A DNA stretch of 24,390 nt from Mageeibacillus sp. UBA5436 (GCA_002427545.1 DIRM01000047.1:14127-38516); one strand, 5' to 3'. Shown: positions 7,686 through 17,491, numbered from the stretch's first letter. Made by a program: numbers and translations. The notes: a model not told the origin generated them from the letters alone.

Positions 7686-10173
7686 AAATAAATATGCCAG
7701 TATTGTTGCAATCTCAAAAAATAAGAAAAACGAGAAAAAAAGACAAAAAAATCTGTTTCAATTAATCGTAAGTACGGCTTTTTATGCGATAACGGCTTAT
7801 CTGTTTTCATATATTTGGTTTGAACAAATAATGCAGACTTTGTCTTTAAATTATCATGCCAGTTCTTTCTTTTTACAAAATACAATTATTTTGCTTGTTA
7901 TGATTTTAATTACCTTGTTTCCTAAATATATTGGCTTGCCTCTTTTAGGAATTAGTTTACTCACTTCTTTTTTAGGACTTATATTTCAAAACTCCTTTGG
8001 AGCTCCAATTTATAATTTTCTGGCTAAACATTTTACTGGTATATTCCAATCGATTCGATGGTTGATGGGTTCACAAACAAATGCTCCAAAATTTTTACCG
8101 TATTATTTTGCCATTCTTTCAATATTAATAGCTACAATTTTTATTTATATAAAACCCATGCCCATTACTTTAACTTTAATATGGATTTTTCCTTATGTTA
8201 TTTCGATTAGAGAAGATCATTTAAAGATTAATTTCATCACTTTTTTTATTGGTTTAATGATTATTCTAATCACATTTGCTAGACAAGGTGGTTTGAGTCT
8301 TATTGATAAAAAGAATTGGCAAATTCCACCATTTAGTTTAATTGCTTTAATTTTAGTCCTTTTATTTGCCTTGCAATTAATCCTTCCTTCGGATCTTTTT
8401 TATAGTACAAAGGTAAATCGCTATCTAGAACAATTAATTAAATCTAATCAAAATATGCCAGATACCGTACGATATTTTGAGTTTAGTATTCGTGATGCTG
8501 GATTTTATCCCAATAATGTTCGTTTGGGTGGCCCAATTGAAAAACAAGATCTGCCATTTATGAAAGTCACAGGTCCAGCTGAGCCATTTTATTTGCGTGG
8601 TACGATTTTTAACCAATTTGAAACGAATATTTGGTATGCATCAAATATGAATAAGAATTATCTTTTTTATAATGAAGCACCGATAAATCAACAAAAGGAT
8701 GCTTTTACATATAAGGAAAAAAGTTCATTATCTGAAGAAGAAATTGAGCAGTATTTTATAGATGCAAGCTTGAAAATTGAACCAATTTATCAGCCTATAC
8801 AAGCCGTTTTCCATGGTGGAAAACCAGAACAAATAATAGATTATTTGAATCTGGAACATAGTCAAATGACTGAACAAAGTACGGATGAAAGTCAAACTTC
8901 ATTAGAAAGCTTAAATGAGCAAAATGATGATGAAGTAAATTCAGAATCGGATGTGCTTTACTATTTTAATCCAGATGGACAGATCTATGCGTCTGAAGAA
9001 ATTTCGAATCTTGGTTATAGTGTATCCGGTCAAATTTCGACTTTAGCTTTTTCAGAAAAATATTTCGCTTCTTTAATCAATAATTATCAATCAGGTGATA
9101 TCGATTTTTCGAAACAAACCTTGAGTAATTCTAAAAATTATCGAATCTTTTTAGAAAAACATGAGCCAGATTTAGCTCAAATTGTTTATCGCAACAATTC
9201 AGATAAAGCCGTGCAATTACGTTCGATAGTAAATTATTTAAAAACAAATTTCATCTATAATTTAGAAGTAGCTGATATATCAGAAAACCAAGACTTATTT
9301 GAAAGTTTTATCCAAACTAAATCTGGTTATTGCACGTATTTTGCTACTGCATTAACGATTCTAGCTAGAGAAGCTGGTTTTGAAGCACGTTATGTTGAAG
9401 GTTTTATCGTACCAGGAATAAAAGATGAGAACCTACCTAAAGATACTTATGAAAGAACAGTATCAACCGATCAGGCACATGCTTGGACTGAAATAAAAAT
9501 CGATGAATTAGGTTGGGTGGCTTTTGATGCAACACCAGAAATAGGTTTGGATGCCATTCAAAGAGATGTGGAAAAAGAAGAAGAATTAAAACCTGAAATA
9601 TCTGAGACAATTGAAACAACGACGCAAACAACACAAGAATCAATGCCAATTACAGAAACTACAAAAGCTCCTGAAAATACAAATAAGAATCAATCTATTG
9701 ATAAAAATAAACAAGATAACAATCAAATATACATTTTTATCATTATTACGCTTTTATTATTAGTCCTAATTGTTTTATATATTTTATGGAAAAAGAAAAA
9801 ATTTGATAATCGTCATGATTTAAAATATTTAATGAGCAAATTGGATAATCAAAATATTTTATTGATTTTATTTGTTTGGCAGGATCTCAAACAGCTCTAT
9901 CAAATTCAATTTGGTGATTTAGATGAAAGTAATACTATCTTGAGAAATATGAATTTGATGATGAAAAAGTTTCATTGGAAAAAAGAAGATACATTAATGG
10001 CTTATCGTGCTTTAGAAAAAACTTTATATGCTGAAACGGAAACGACAAAAACTGATATTCAAAAGTTAATGATAATTTATGATCAAGCAGAAGTTTTCAC
10101 TAAAGAAAATATGACAAAATCAAAATGGTTCTTCAAGAGATTCCTAAGAGCTAAAGAAGTAAAATATGAATAA
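7678..10173 (+). CDS. TgpA-like membrane transglutaminase (DUF3488 / TGc / DUF4129-like)
   Basis: An 831-residue membrane protein. Several N-terminal helices (roughly residues 20-240) are followed by an extracellular region with a transglutaminase-like domain whose catalytic triad is intact: Cys552 in SGYCTYFATAL, His601 in DQAHAWTEI and Asp617 in GWVAFDATPE. A Thr/Gln-rich linker (about 640-680) leads to one more helix (IYIFIIITLLLLVLIVLYIL) and a cytoplasmic tail resembling DUF4129. This is the architecture of TgpA-type proteins, which are linked to MoxR/DUF58 genes; the crosslinked or cleaved substrate is unknown. I chose the ATG at 7678 because GAGGTG (7665-7670) is correctly spaced for it and too close to the ATG at 7672. 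The start overlaps the end of the DUF58 gene. Confidence 0.92.
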   Translation: MNKNKYASIVAISKNKKNEKKRQKNLFQLIVSTAFYAITAYLFSYIWFEQIMQTLSLNYHASSFFLQNTIILLVMILITLFPKYIGLPLLGISLLTSFLGLIFQNSFGAPIYNFLAKHFTGIFQSIRWLMGSQTNAPKFLPYYFAILSILIATIFIYIKPMPITLTLIWIFPYVISIREDHLKINFITFFIGLMIILITFARQGGLSLIDKKNWQIPPFSLIALILVLLFALQLILPSDLFYSTKVNRYLEQLIKSNQNMPDTVRYFEFSIRDAGFYPNNVRLGGPIEKQDLPFMKVTGPAEPFYLRGTIFNQFETNIWYASNMNKNYLFYNEAPINQQKDAFTYKEKSSLSEEEIEQYFIDASLKIEPIYQPIQAVFHGGKPEQIIDYLNLEHSQMTEQSTDESQTSLESLNEQNDDEVNSESDVLYYFNPDGQIYASEEISNLGYSVSGQISTLAFSEKYFASLINNYQSGDIDFSKQTLSNSKNYRIFLEKHEPDLAQIVYRNNSDKAVQLRSIVNYLKTNFIYNLEVADISENQDLFESFIQTKSGYCTYFATALTILAREAGFEARYVEGFIVPGIKDENLPKDTYERTVSTDQAHAWTEIKIDELGWVAFDATPEIGLDAIQRDVEKEEELKPEISETIETTTQTTQESMPITETTKAPENTNKNQSIDKNKQDNNQIYIFIIITLLLLVLIVLYILWKKKKFDNRHDLKYLMSKLDNQNILLILFVWQDLKQLYQIQFGDLDESNTILRNMNLMMKKFHWKKEDTLMAYRALEKTLYAETETTKTDIQKLMIIYDQAEVFTKENMTKSKWFFKRFLRAKEVKYE

Positions 10174-10182
10174 ATTCATATT
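10163..10182 (+). other. Perfect hairpin centred on a stop codon
   Basis: AATATGAA (10163-10170) and TTCATATT (10175-10182) form an 8-bp perfect stem, with the TAA stop of the transglutaminase gene as the first three bases of its TAAA loop. There is no T tract after it, so it is not a standard terminator. It could stabilise the mRNA 3' end, or be chance in AT-rich DNA. Confidence 0.35.
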
Positions 10183-10265
10183 CTGTTATATAATAAAAAA
10201 TCAGGCATAAAAACATTGATTTTAAATTAGAAAATTAATAATTTCATCTTAAGGATTATAATCGC

Positions 10266-11783
10266 ATGTACAAAACATTAAATGTGAAAACAGATAAACA
10301 AGAATTAAAGACACAACAAACTTATATTAAAAGTTTACAAGCTTATGTCGAACAAATGAATTTAGAATGGGGACATACGCCAACTTATTTTATTCAAACA
10401 TTTGGTTGTCAACAAAATGAAAATGATAGTGAAATCATTGCAGGTATTTTAGAAGCTTGTGGTTTTATTTTAGCTCATGATTATGACAATGCAGATGTAT
10501 CAGTTATTAATACTTGTAGCATCAGAGAAAATGCTGATACTAGATTATTTGGTCATTTAGGTATATTAAAAACACTTAAAAATCAAAATAAAAATAGAAT
10601 AACAATACTATGTGGCTGTATGATGACTCAAGAACAACATATAGAAAAAATCAAAAAAAGTTTTTCTTTTGTCGATCTTATTTTTGGCCCTCATGATATA
10701 TATCGTTTACCACAACTTTTATGGGACAGTATAGGTAAAGAACAAAAAATAATTGCTGTATCTAAAGAAAATCACTGGGAAGAACAATCCGAATTACCGA
10801 TAGCTAGAGCTAGAAAATTTAGAGCACTTGTTTCTATTATGTATGGCTGTGATAATTTTTGTACTTTTTGTATTGTTCCCTATACAAGAGGTAGAGAATC
10901 TAGTCGTTCTTACCGTTCAATTCTGACTGAAGTCAAAGAACTTGTTGATGAAGGATATACAGAAATAATGCTCTTAGGGCAAAATGTTAATGCTTGGGGC
11001 AAAGATTTTAGAGGGCAAGTTGAAGGACCAAAAAACTTTGCAGAATTATTAGAAGCTGTAGCGAAAATTGATAAATTAAAAAGAATTCGTTATATGAGTC
11101 CTAATCCACGAGATATTGACCAACAATTGATAGACATTATTGGCAAATATAAAAATATTGAACCACATATGCATTTGCCTTTGCAATCAGGTTCAAATGA
11201 TATTTTAAAGGCAATGCATCGTCATCATAATCGTGAACGCTTTTTGGAAATAGTTAAAGATTTACGTAAAGCACGTCCAGAGATTACGTTAACTACGGAT
11301 ATTATTGTTGGTTTTCCTGGTGAGACAGAAGCTGATTTTGAAGATACTTTAGATTTAATGCGGCAGGTTAAATTTGATAATGCTTTTACCTTTATCTATT
11401 CACCAAGAGAGGGAACACCTGCAGCAAAATATGATAATCAAATTGAACCAGAGATTATTACTGAACGTTTTAATAGATTAATCGAATTACAAAATAAACA
11501 TAGTTTGGCTTCCAATGAATCTGTTATTGGAGAAACAAGGGAGATTTTATTAGAAGGAATCAGTCATGGTGATACAAATGTTTTGACTGGAAGAACGGAT
11601 GATTTTAGGCTAATTAATCTTACCGTTCCAGATAAAATCAGGCAAAAATTACCATCTGTTGCATTTACAAAAACAGGCTTAAATGGTGATTATTTTGAAG
11701 GAAAGTACTGTAAAGTTAAATTAGAAAAGGCAAAAACTTTTTCTATTGAAGGAGAAATGACTGCTATAGATGTTAACCTTTGA
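10266..11783 (+). CDS. miaB: tRNA-2-methylthio-N6-dimethylallyladenosine synthase
   Basis: MiaB is a radical-SAM methylthiotransferase that converts i6A37 to ms2i6A37 in tRNAs reading UNN codons. The N-terminal UPF0004 domain shows the three Cys ligands of the auxiliary [4Fe-4S] cluster: Cys48 (TFGCQQNENDSE), Cys84 (NTCSIRENAD) and Cys118 (LCGCMM). The radical-SAM motif is Cys195-x3-Cys199-x2-Cys202 (GCDNFCTFCIVPYTRGRE). The C-terminal ~70 residues form a TRAM tRNA-binding domain. At 505 residues it is longer than the ~440 of E. coli MiaB, because of an N-terminal extension of about 40 residues common in Clostridia. AAGGAT precedes the ATG. It overlaps mutS by 14 bp, and its tRNA-modification partner miaA lies downstream in the same cluster. 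Confidence 0.97.
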   Translation: MYKTLNVKTDKQELKTQQTYIKSLQAYVEQMNLEWGHTPTYFIQTFGCQQNENDSEIIAGILEACGFILAHDYDNADVSVINTCSIRENADTRLFGHLGILKTLKNQNKNRITILCGCMMTQEQHIEKIKKSFSFVDLIFGPHDIYRLPQLLWDSIGKEQKIIAVSKENHWEEQSELPIARARKFRALVSIMYGCDNFCTFCIVPYTRGRESSRSYRSILTEVKELVDEGYTEIMLLGQNVNAWGKDFRGQVEGPKNFAELLEAVAKIDKLKRIRYMSPNPRDIDQQLIDIIGKYKNIEPHMHLPLQSGSNDILKAMHRHHNRERFLEIVKDLRKARPEITLTTDIIVGFPGETEADFEDTLDLMRQVKFDNAFTFIYSPREGTPAAKYDNQIEPEIITERFNRLIELQNKHSLASNESVIGETREILLEGISHGDTNVLTGRTDDFRLINLTVPDKIRQKLPSVAFTKTGLNGDYFEGKYCKVKLEKAKTFSIEGEMTAIDVNL

Positions 11784-14397
11784 TCAAATTAAGAATCAAA
11801 ATTTAACTCCGATGATGCAACAATATGTTTTGGAAAAAGAAAAACATCGTGATTGCTTGATCTTTTACCGTTTGGGCGATTTTTATGAGATGTTTTTTGA
11901 TGATGCCATAATAGCTTCTAAAGAATTAGAACTGGCTTTAACTGGTAGAGAATGTGGATTGGAAGAAAAGGCACCAATGTGTGGTGTACCACATCATGCA
12001 GCAGATAACTATATTTTAAAGTTAGTTAGTCGTGGCTATAAAGTTGCTATTGTTGAACAAGTTGAAGATCCAGCAACGGCCAAAGGCATTGTTAAAAGAG
12101 AAGTTATTAAAATTGTGACACCTGGTACTTTAACCGATCAAGGCTATTTAGATGAGCAAAAGAATTCCTTTTTGGCATCTATTATACAAAAGAAACAACA
12201 TTATGGTTTAGCCGTTTGCGATATCACGACAGGCTTATTTGAAACATGTGAAATAACCTATGGTACGACAAAAGAAAAATTGATAGATGAAATTGCTAAA
12301 TTCAAACCATCAGAAATCATCTGTAATCAAGAATTTGCAGACTCGTCAACTTGTAATGATCTCGTAAAAGAATTTAATTTAACCCTGTCCATACAAGCTG
12401 ACAGCTACTTTAATCAAACAGCAGTTGACACTTATCGCCATTTATTTGAATTAGATGAAAATTATTCTCTTTGGGCAGCTGCAAGCAGTGCATTACTTCA
12501 ATATGTCAAAGATACACAATTTCAGTTACCTGATGAAATTAAGGATATCAAGCCTTATCGAGTAGAAGAATTTATGATCTTAGATCAAACAGCCAGACGT
12601 AATCTCGAATTAACTGAAACAATCAGAGACCGCAATAAAAAAGGAAGCCTTTTGTGGGCCATAGATAAAACAGTTACTGGTATGGGTGCGAGATTATTAC
12701 GCATTTGGTTAGAGCAACCTTTGATTGATATCAATCAAATTCTTTATCGCCAAAATGCCATAGCTGAGTTAAAGGATAATTTTATTGCTAGACAAGAATT
12801 AATTCGCAATCTAAATGGTATTTATGACTTAGAAAGATTGAGTGGAAGAATTGCTTTAGGGCAAGTTAATGCTAGAGATTTAATTGCACTAATTTCAGTA
12901 TTAGAAAGAATAGAGCCTTTAAAAAATTCTCTTGTTAATTTCGAAAACCCTTATTTAAAGTCTCTATATCAAAATTTAACTTTATTGCCAGATTTAACCG
13001 ATCTTTTAAAAAATTCTATCCTTGAGGATCCTCCAATGACAATTAAAGAGGGTGGTATTATCAAAGATGGTTATAATAAAGCAGTTGATGAATATCGAGA
13101 TGCAACTAAACATGGAAAAGATTGGATTTTGAATCTAGAAAAACAAGAGCGAATGAAAACTGGCATTAAATCTTTAAAAGTCGGGTATAATCGTATTTTT
13201 GGATACTATATTGATGTTAGAAAAAGCAATTTGGATCTTGTTCCTGAGAATTATATACGCCGTCAAACTTTAGCTAATTCTGAACGTTATATCACAGAAG
13301 AATTAAAAGAAATGGAATCTAAAATTTTAGGAGCAGAACAAAAATTAATTAATTTAGAATATGATTTATTTCTAGAAATCAGAGAAAAGACCATATCTTA
13401 TGTGGCTGATTTAAAAAATAATGCGCAAATTATTGCTCAAATTGATGTGCTCTCCAGCCTTGCTCAATTGGCCGAGATGGAAAATTATTGTCAACCTGAC
13501 GTCAATCATGATTATGATATTAGAATTATGGGTGGGCGCCATCCTGTTGTTGAACAAACTTTGAAAAATGGCGAATTTGTTCCAAATGATATTTATTTAA
13601 ACCATATTGATAAAAAAATTATGATTTTAACAGGTCCTAATATGGCAGGTAAATCAACTTACATGCGTCAAACGGCTTTAATTGTGTTGTTAGCTCAAAT
13701 CGGGAGCTTTGTTCCTGCAGATTCCGCTATTATTGGAATTACCGATCGTATTTTTACTAGAGTAGGAGCAGCCGATGATTTAGCAGCTGGGCAATCAACT
13801 TTTATGGTTGAGATGAATGAAGTTGCTCAAATTATGCGCAATGCAAGTTCGCGTAGTTTATTGATTTTAGACGAAATAGGGAGAGGAACAGGCACTTATG
13901 ATGGACTTTCCATCGCTTGGTCAGTTATTGAACATATTGCTGATGAAAATTATCTTAATGCTAGAACTTTATTTGCCACACATTATCATGAATTAACAGA
14001 TATTGCAGATAAAACCAAAGGTATATTTAATTGCCATATTACAACCAATAATCAGAACGATAAAATTGAATTCCTTCATCATATTGAAGAAGGGGCCGCA
14101 GGGCAAAGTTATGGTATAGAAGTTGCTGAATTAGCAGGTGTCCCAGATCCAGTTGTTAATCGTGCTAGAGACATCCTTTATCAATTAGAAAAAGACAATA
14201 AAGGAAGAAGACTAATTATTAAAAATACAGCCAGACCATTAGATGGCCAAGTTGATCTATTTTCTGCTGCTCAAAGCTTTAATCAGAGCAATAAAGTTAT
14301 TGATAGATTAAAGAATATCGATTTAGATTATGTTAGTCCTGTTGATGCTAGAAATATTTTAGAAGAATTAATTGCAGAAGCAAAAGGCAAAAAGTAA
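11770..14397 (+). CDS. mutS: DNA mismatch repair protein MutS
   Basis: MutS recognises base mismatches and small loops and recruits MutL. The 875-residue length is normal. The mismatch-reading Phe-x-Glu motif is Phe38-Tyr39-Glu40 in YRLGDFYEMFFDDA. Walker A is GPNMAGKST (residues ~622-630) and Walker B is LLILDEIGRGT (Asp701, Glu702), followed by the ATHYHEL signature. The C-terminus has the usual helix-turn-helix dimerisation region. The ATG at 11770 lies inside the end of miaB (14-bp overlap); the nearest Shine-Dalgarno (AAGGAG) is ~15 nt upstream, rather far, so translation may depend on coupling with miaB. A start at the later Met-Met pair (residues 15-16) would leave little before the conserved MQQY region. 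Confidence 0.97.
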   Translation: MLTFDQIKNQNLTPMMQQYVLEKEKHRDCLIFYRLGDFYEMFFDDAIIASKELELALTGRECGLEEKAPMCGVPHHAADNYILKLVSRGYKVAIVEQVEDPATAKGIVKREVIKIVTPGTLTDQGYLDEQKNSFLASIIQKKQHYGLAVCDITTGLFETCEITYGTTKEKLIDEIAKFKPSEIICNQEFADSSTCNDLVKEFNLTLSIQADSYFNQTAVDTYRHLFELDENYSLWAAASSALLQYVKDTQFQLPDEIKDIKPYRVEEFMILDQTARRNLELTETIRDRNKKGSLLWAIDKTVTGMGARLLRIWLEQPLIDINQILYRQNAIAELKDNFIARQELIRNLNGIYDLERLSGRIALGQVNARDLIALISVLERIEPLKNSLVNFENPYLKSLYQNLTLLPDLTDLLKNSILEDPPMTIKEGGIIKDGYNKAVDEYRDATKHGKDWILNLEKQERMKTGIKSLKVGYNRIFGYYIDVRKSNLDLVPENYIRRQTLANSERYITEELKEMESKILGAEQKLINLEYDLFLEIREKTISYVADLKNNAQIIAQIDVLSSLAQLAEMENYCQPDVNHDYDIRIMGGRHPVVEQTLKNGEFVPNDIYLNHIDKKIMILTGPNMAGKSTYMRQTALIVLLAQIGSFVPADSAIIGITDRIFTRVGAADDLAAGQSTFMVEMNEVAQIMRNASSRSLLILDEIGRGTGTYDGLSIAWSVIEHIADENYLNARTLFATHYHELTDIADKTKGIFNCHITTNNQNDKIEFLHHIEEGAAGQSYGIEVAELAGVPDPVVNRARDILYQLEKDNKGRRLIIKNTARPLDGQVDLFSAAQSFNQSNKVIDRLKNIDLDYVSPVDARNILEELIAEAKGKK

Positions 14398-14458
14398 ACT
14401 ATTTTATATACTAAAATTATTCATATTATATATATTTAAATACTCAAAGGAGTTTATT

Positions 14459-16435
14459 TTGATTCATGTATTAGATCCTGTAACTGCAAATGGAATAGCA
14501 GCTGGAGAAGTGGTGGAAAGACCAGCCTCAGTTGTCAAAGAATTAATTGAAAATTCTCTTGACGCTGGTGCGTCCATCATTCATTGCAATATTGAACAGG
14601 GTGGCATAAAAAAAATTATCATTACGGATAATGGAATGGGCATGTCCGAAGAAGACGCCAAACTAGCTTTTAAACGTCATGCTACATCCAAGTTAAATAA
14701 ACTTGTGGATTTAGATTCTCTGACGACCATGGGCTTTCGTGGCGAAGCTTTAGCTAGCATAGCTGCTGTATCTAAAGTGACTTTAAGAACAAGACAAATT
14801 GGCTCAGAAAAGGGTTTTGAAATTAAAATAGAAGCAGGTAAAATAATTCACGCTGTGCAAGTGGGTTGTCCAGAAGGAACACAAATTGAAATAACCGACC
14901 TCTTTTTTAATGTTCCTGCACGTTATAAATTTCTAAAACGGGATGCCACTGAACAAGGCTATATTAGTGATTTAATAATGCGTTTAGCTTTGGCTAGAGC
15001 CGATGTTTCTTTTCGATTAACTGCTAAAGGAAAAGATTTAATTCATACACCAGGTAATAATAATTTGTTAAGTGCAATTTATGTTCTTATGGGTAGAGAA
15101 ACAGCAGAAGCGATGATTGAGGTCGATTATGAAACAGATTCTATCCATGTAAACGGTTATGTCACAAGCACCCAAGTAGTGAGAGGGAATAGGGGCCGAC
15201 AAGTCTTATTTGTCAACGGTAGAAGTATTCAATCAAAGACAATTACAGCTGCCATCAATGAAGCAAGTAAAACGTGGTTTATGAAGGGCAAATTTCCATC
15301 TCTAGTTTTAAATTTAAGTATTCCTTTAAATTTGGTCGATGTGAATGTTCATCCTCAAAAAACTGAAGTCCGTTTTTGGGATGAAAAAAAGATTTTTCAT
15401 GCTATTTATCATGCCTTACGAAAAGCATGGGAAGAAAATTCTGAAATTATTAAAGGTGAAATAATAAGCAAAAAATTTGATGCCATTGAGCCTGTAAAAA
15501 TCGAGCATGAACAAAAAGATTTTCCTATTAATGAGTCTCATGATCTTTCGATTGATCATTCTATCCATTTAGAACCCAAAAATCAAAAACTCAAACAAAT
15601 AGATTTGTCTCAAATAAATCCACAAATTTCTACTGGAGATTCTTTAATCAAACATGATCAAATTCCTAAAGACAAACAAGATTACAAAAAGAATGATATA
15701 TCGATATCTGATCAGCCAAGACAATATGATCAATCTGCTTTTACAGAAAGAGTTGAACCTCAAGAACAAGGGAAACTATTTTTACAGCAAGCCGAGAAAT
15801 GTCAAACTCAAAATGATTCAGTAAATAATCATTCTGAACTTGCATATTTATTAGAAGCCAGATTAATTGGTCAAGTTTTTAAAACATATCTATTATTAGA
15901 ATATGAAGATCAATTTATTATGATTGATCAACATGCTGCTCATGAAAGAATTTTGTATGAAAGCCTACATGAACAATATATGGCTAATAAAAATTCAAGT
16001 GAAAACAGACAGATTTTACTAGAACCCATAACTTTAGAATTGAATCAAATGGAAATGGCTTTAATTGAAGAAAACATAGAATCCATTTTACAGTTAGGTT
16101 ATGAAATAGATATTTTTGGCGAAAAAACATTAATTATTCGTTCCGTTCCAGACACAAAGGCTGGTAAAATTGATATTAAAGCTTCTTTTGAAGCAATAGT
16201 TGATTCTTTAGTAGATGGAAGCTTTTTTCAAGCTGATAAAAGAGATGAATTACTTTATACGGTTGCATGTAAAGCTGCAGTTAAATCACATGATAATTTG
16301 AGTTATCAAGAAATGAAAAAGATTATTGAAGATTTATTATCGTTAAAAAATCCTTTTCATTGCCCTCATGGTAGACCATTGATTATTACTTTAACAAGAA
16401 AAGATCTAGATAAGTTGTTTCGAAGAATTGTATAA
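14459..16435 (+). CDS. mutL: DNA mismatch repair protein MutL, endonuclease type, TTG start
   Basis: MutL links mismatch recognition by MutS to strand incision. The GHKL ATPase motifs are intact: ELIENSLDAGA (Glu28 to Ala38), DNGMGM (Asp57 onward) and GFRGEAL (92-98). The C-terminal domain carries the metal-binding endonuclease motif DQHA-x2-E-x4-E (Asp490 to Glu501) and CPHGRP (635-640), plus a possible clamp-binding QILLEP. This MutL is therefore expected to nick DNA itself, as in Bacillus, unlike E. coli MutL, which uses MutH. The 658-residue product starts at TTG 14459: AAGGAG sits 6 nt upstream and the sequence then begins IHVLDPVTANGIAAGEVVERP, where the family normally starts. In-frame codons further upstream encode an unrelated AT-rich peptide. 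It lies 61 bp after mutS. The linker (about 330-460) is Gln/Asp-rich and variable. Confidence 0.96.
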   Translation: MIHVLDPVTANGIAAGEVVERPASVVKELIENSLDAGASIIHCNIEQGGIKKIIITDNGMGMSEEDAKLAFKRHATSKLNKLVDLDSLTTMGFRGEALASIAAVSKVTLRTRQIGSEKGFEIKIEAGKIIHAVQVGCPEGTQIEITDLFFNVPARYKFLKRDATEQGYISDLIMRLALARADVSFRLTAKGKDLIHTPGNNNLLSAIYVLMGRETAEAMIEVDYETDSIHVNGYVTSTQVVRGNRGRQVLFVNGRSIQSKTITAAINEASKTWFMKGKFPSLVLNLSIPLNLVDVNVHPQKTEVRFWDEKKIFHAIYHALRKAWEENSEIIKGEIISKKFDAIEPVKIEHEQKDFPINESHDLSIDHSIHLEPKNQKLKQIDLSQINPQISTGDSLIKHDQIPKDKQDYKKNDISISDQPRQYDQSAFTERVEPQEQGKLFLQQAEKCQTQNDSVNNHSELAYLLEARLIGQVFKTYLLLEYEDQFIMIDQHAAHERILYESLHEQYMANKNSSENRQILLEPITLELNQMEMALIEENIESILQLGYEIDIFGEKTLIIRSVPDTKAGKIDIKASFEAIVDSLVDGSFFQADKRDELLYTVACKAAVKSHDNLSYQEMKKIIEDLLSLKNPFHCPHGRPLIITLTRKDLDKLFRRIV

Positions 16436-16446
16436 ATATCTCAAAA

Positions 16447-16467
16447 AATGAATTGACCAAATTCATT
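16447..16467 (+). other. Small hairpin after mutL
   Basis: AATGAATT (16447-16454) pairs with AATTCATT (16460-16467) around a 5-nt loop, 12 bp past the mutL stop. No T tract follows directly, so it is probably not an efficient terminator, and miaA may be co-transcribed with mutL. Confidence 0.3.
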
Positions 16468-16531
16468 ATTATGGAAAGATTTTATTATTTTTTTAATGAA
16501 TAAAAAATAAACTTTTATAGGAAATTTTAAA

Positions 16532-17473
16532 ATGAGTATAAATATAGAAAATAGTAAAGTTATTGTTATTTGTGGACCTACTGCCTCTGGTAAATCTGAA
16601 CTAGCATTTCAGTTGGCAAAACAAATTAATGCCGAAATTATTTCTGCTGACTCCATGCAAATATATAAAGAAATGAATATAGGTACCGCAAAAATATCAG
16701 AAAAACAAAATTCTATTATCAAACATTATATGATTAACATTATTGAGCCAACAGATAAATATAGTGTAGCTCAATACAGTAAAGACGCTACTTTAGCAAT
16801 TCACCAAGTTCTCAAAAGTGGTAAAAGGGCAATTATTTGTGGTGGAACGGGTCAATATATCAATGCCTTATTAGATGGTCTAATTTTTATAGATATACCT
16901 GTTAATGAATCTTTAAGACAAGAATTAACAGAAAAAATTAATGCTGAAAACAAAAATAAATGGTATAAACAAATATTAAAATTAGATCCAGTCTCTGCTG
17001 AAAAAATTAATATGAATGATTTAAAAAGGATACGTCGTTTCTTTGAAATTTATTTAAGTAGTAAAATGACTCAAAGTGAAATCAATCAAAAATCTAGAGA
17101 AAAAGGACCTGATTTTAATTTTATTAGTTTTTATTTGAAACCAGAAAGACAAAACTTATATAAAAAAATTAATCTTCGTACGCAACAAATGTTTGAACAA
17201 GGATTGGTTTTGGAAGTTGAAAATCTTATGAAAAAATATGATGGCATTGAAAATAGTCAAAGTTTTCAAGCCATTGGGTACAAAGAAACAGTTGCTTATA
17301 TTAAAGAACAACAAAGTTTAGACGATACAATTGATCATATTTCAAAGTCAACAAGAAATTATGCTAAAAGACAATTTACATGGTTCAATGCTCGCAATGA
17401 TCTTAATGAATTAACAGAAGATGAAATTCCTGATATTTTAAATGAAATAAATTTTAAAATAAACAACAAATAA
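16532..17473 (+). CDS. miaA: tRNA dimethylallyltransferase
   Basis: MiaA transfers a dimethylallyl group from DMAPP to N6 of A37 in tRNAs reading UNN codons, making the i6A substrate for MiaB. The 313-residue length fits the family. The P-loop is CGPTASGKSE (residues 14-23), followed by the catalytic-site motif ISADSMQIYKEMNIGTAK with Asp40, then GGTGQYINALL, the LKRIRRFFEIY region and QAIGYKE near residue 250. The C-terminus has TRNYAKRQFTWF, also typical. The start at 16532 follows TAGGAAA. The gene is 96 bp after mutL and upstream of the hfq-like gene; miaA-hfq adjacency is very widespread in bacteria and supports both calls. Confidence 0.97.
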   Translation: MSINIENSKVIVICGPTASGKSELAFQLAKQINAEIISADSMQIYKEMNIGTAKISEKQNSIIKHYMINIIEPTDKYSVAQYSKDATLAIHQVLKSGKRAIICGGTGQYINALLDGLIFIDIPVNESLRQELTEKINAENKNKWYKQILKLDPVSAEKINMNDLKRIRRFFEIYLSSKMTQSEINQKSREKGPDFNFISFYLKPERQNLYKKINLRTQQMFEQGLVLEVENLMKKYDGIENSQSFQAIGYKETVAYIKEQQSLDDTIDHISKSTRNYAKRQFTWFNARNDLNELTEDEIPDILNEINFKINNK

Positions 17474-17491
17474 TTAATTTATTTATTGTTT
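17461..17491 (+). terminator. Weak AT-rich hairpin at the end of miaA
   Basis: A 13-bp stem with one mismatch (17461-17473 with 17479-17491) closes a 5-nt loop, overlapping the miaA stop codon, and is followed by TCT. It is composed almost only of A-T pairs, so it would be a weak terminator at best. Confidence 0.3.
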
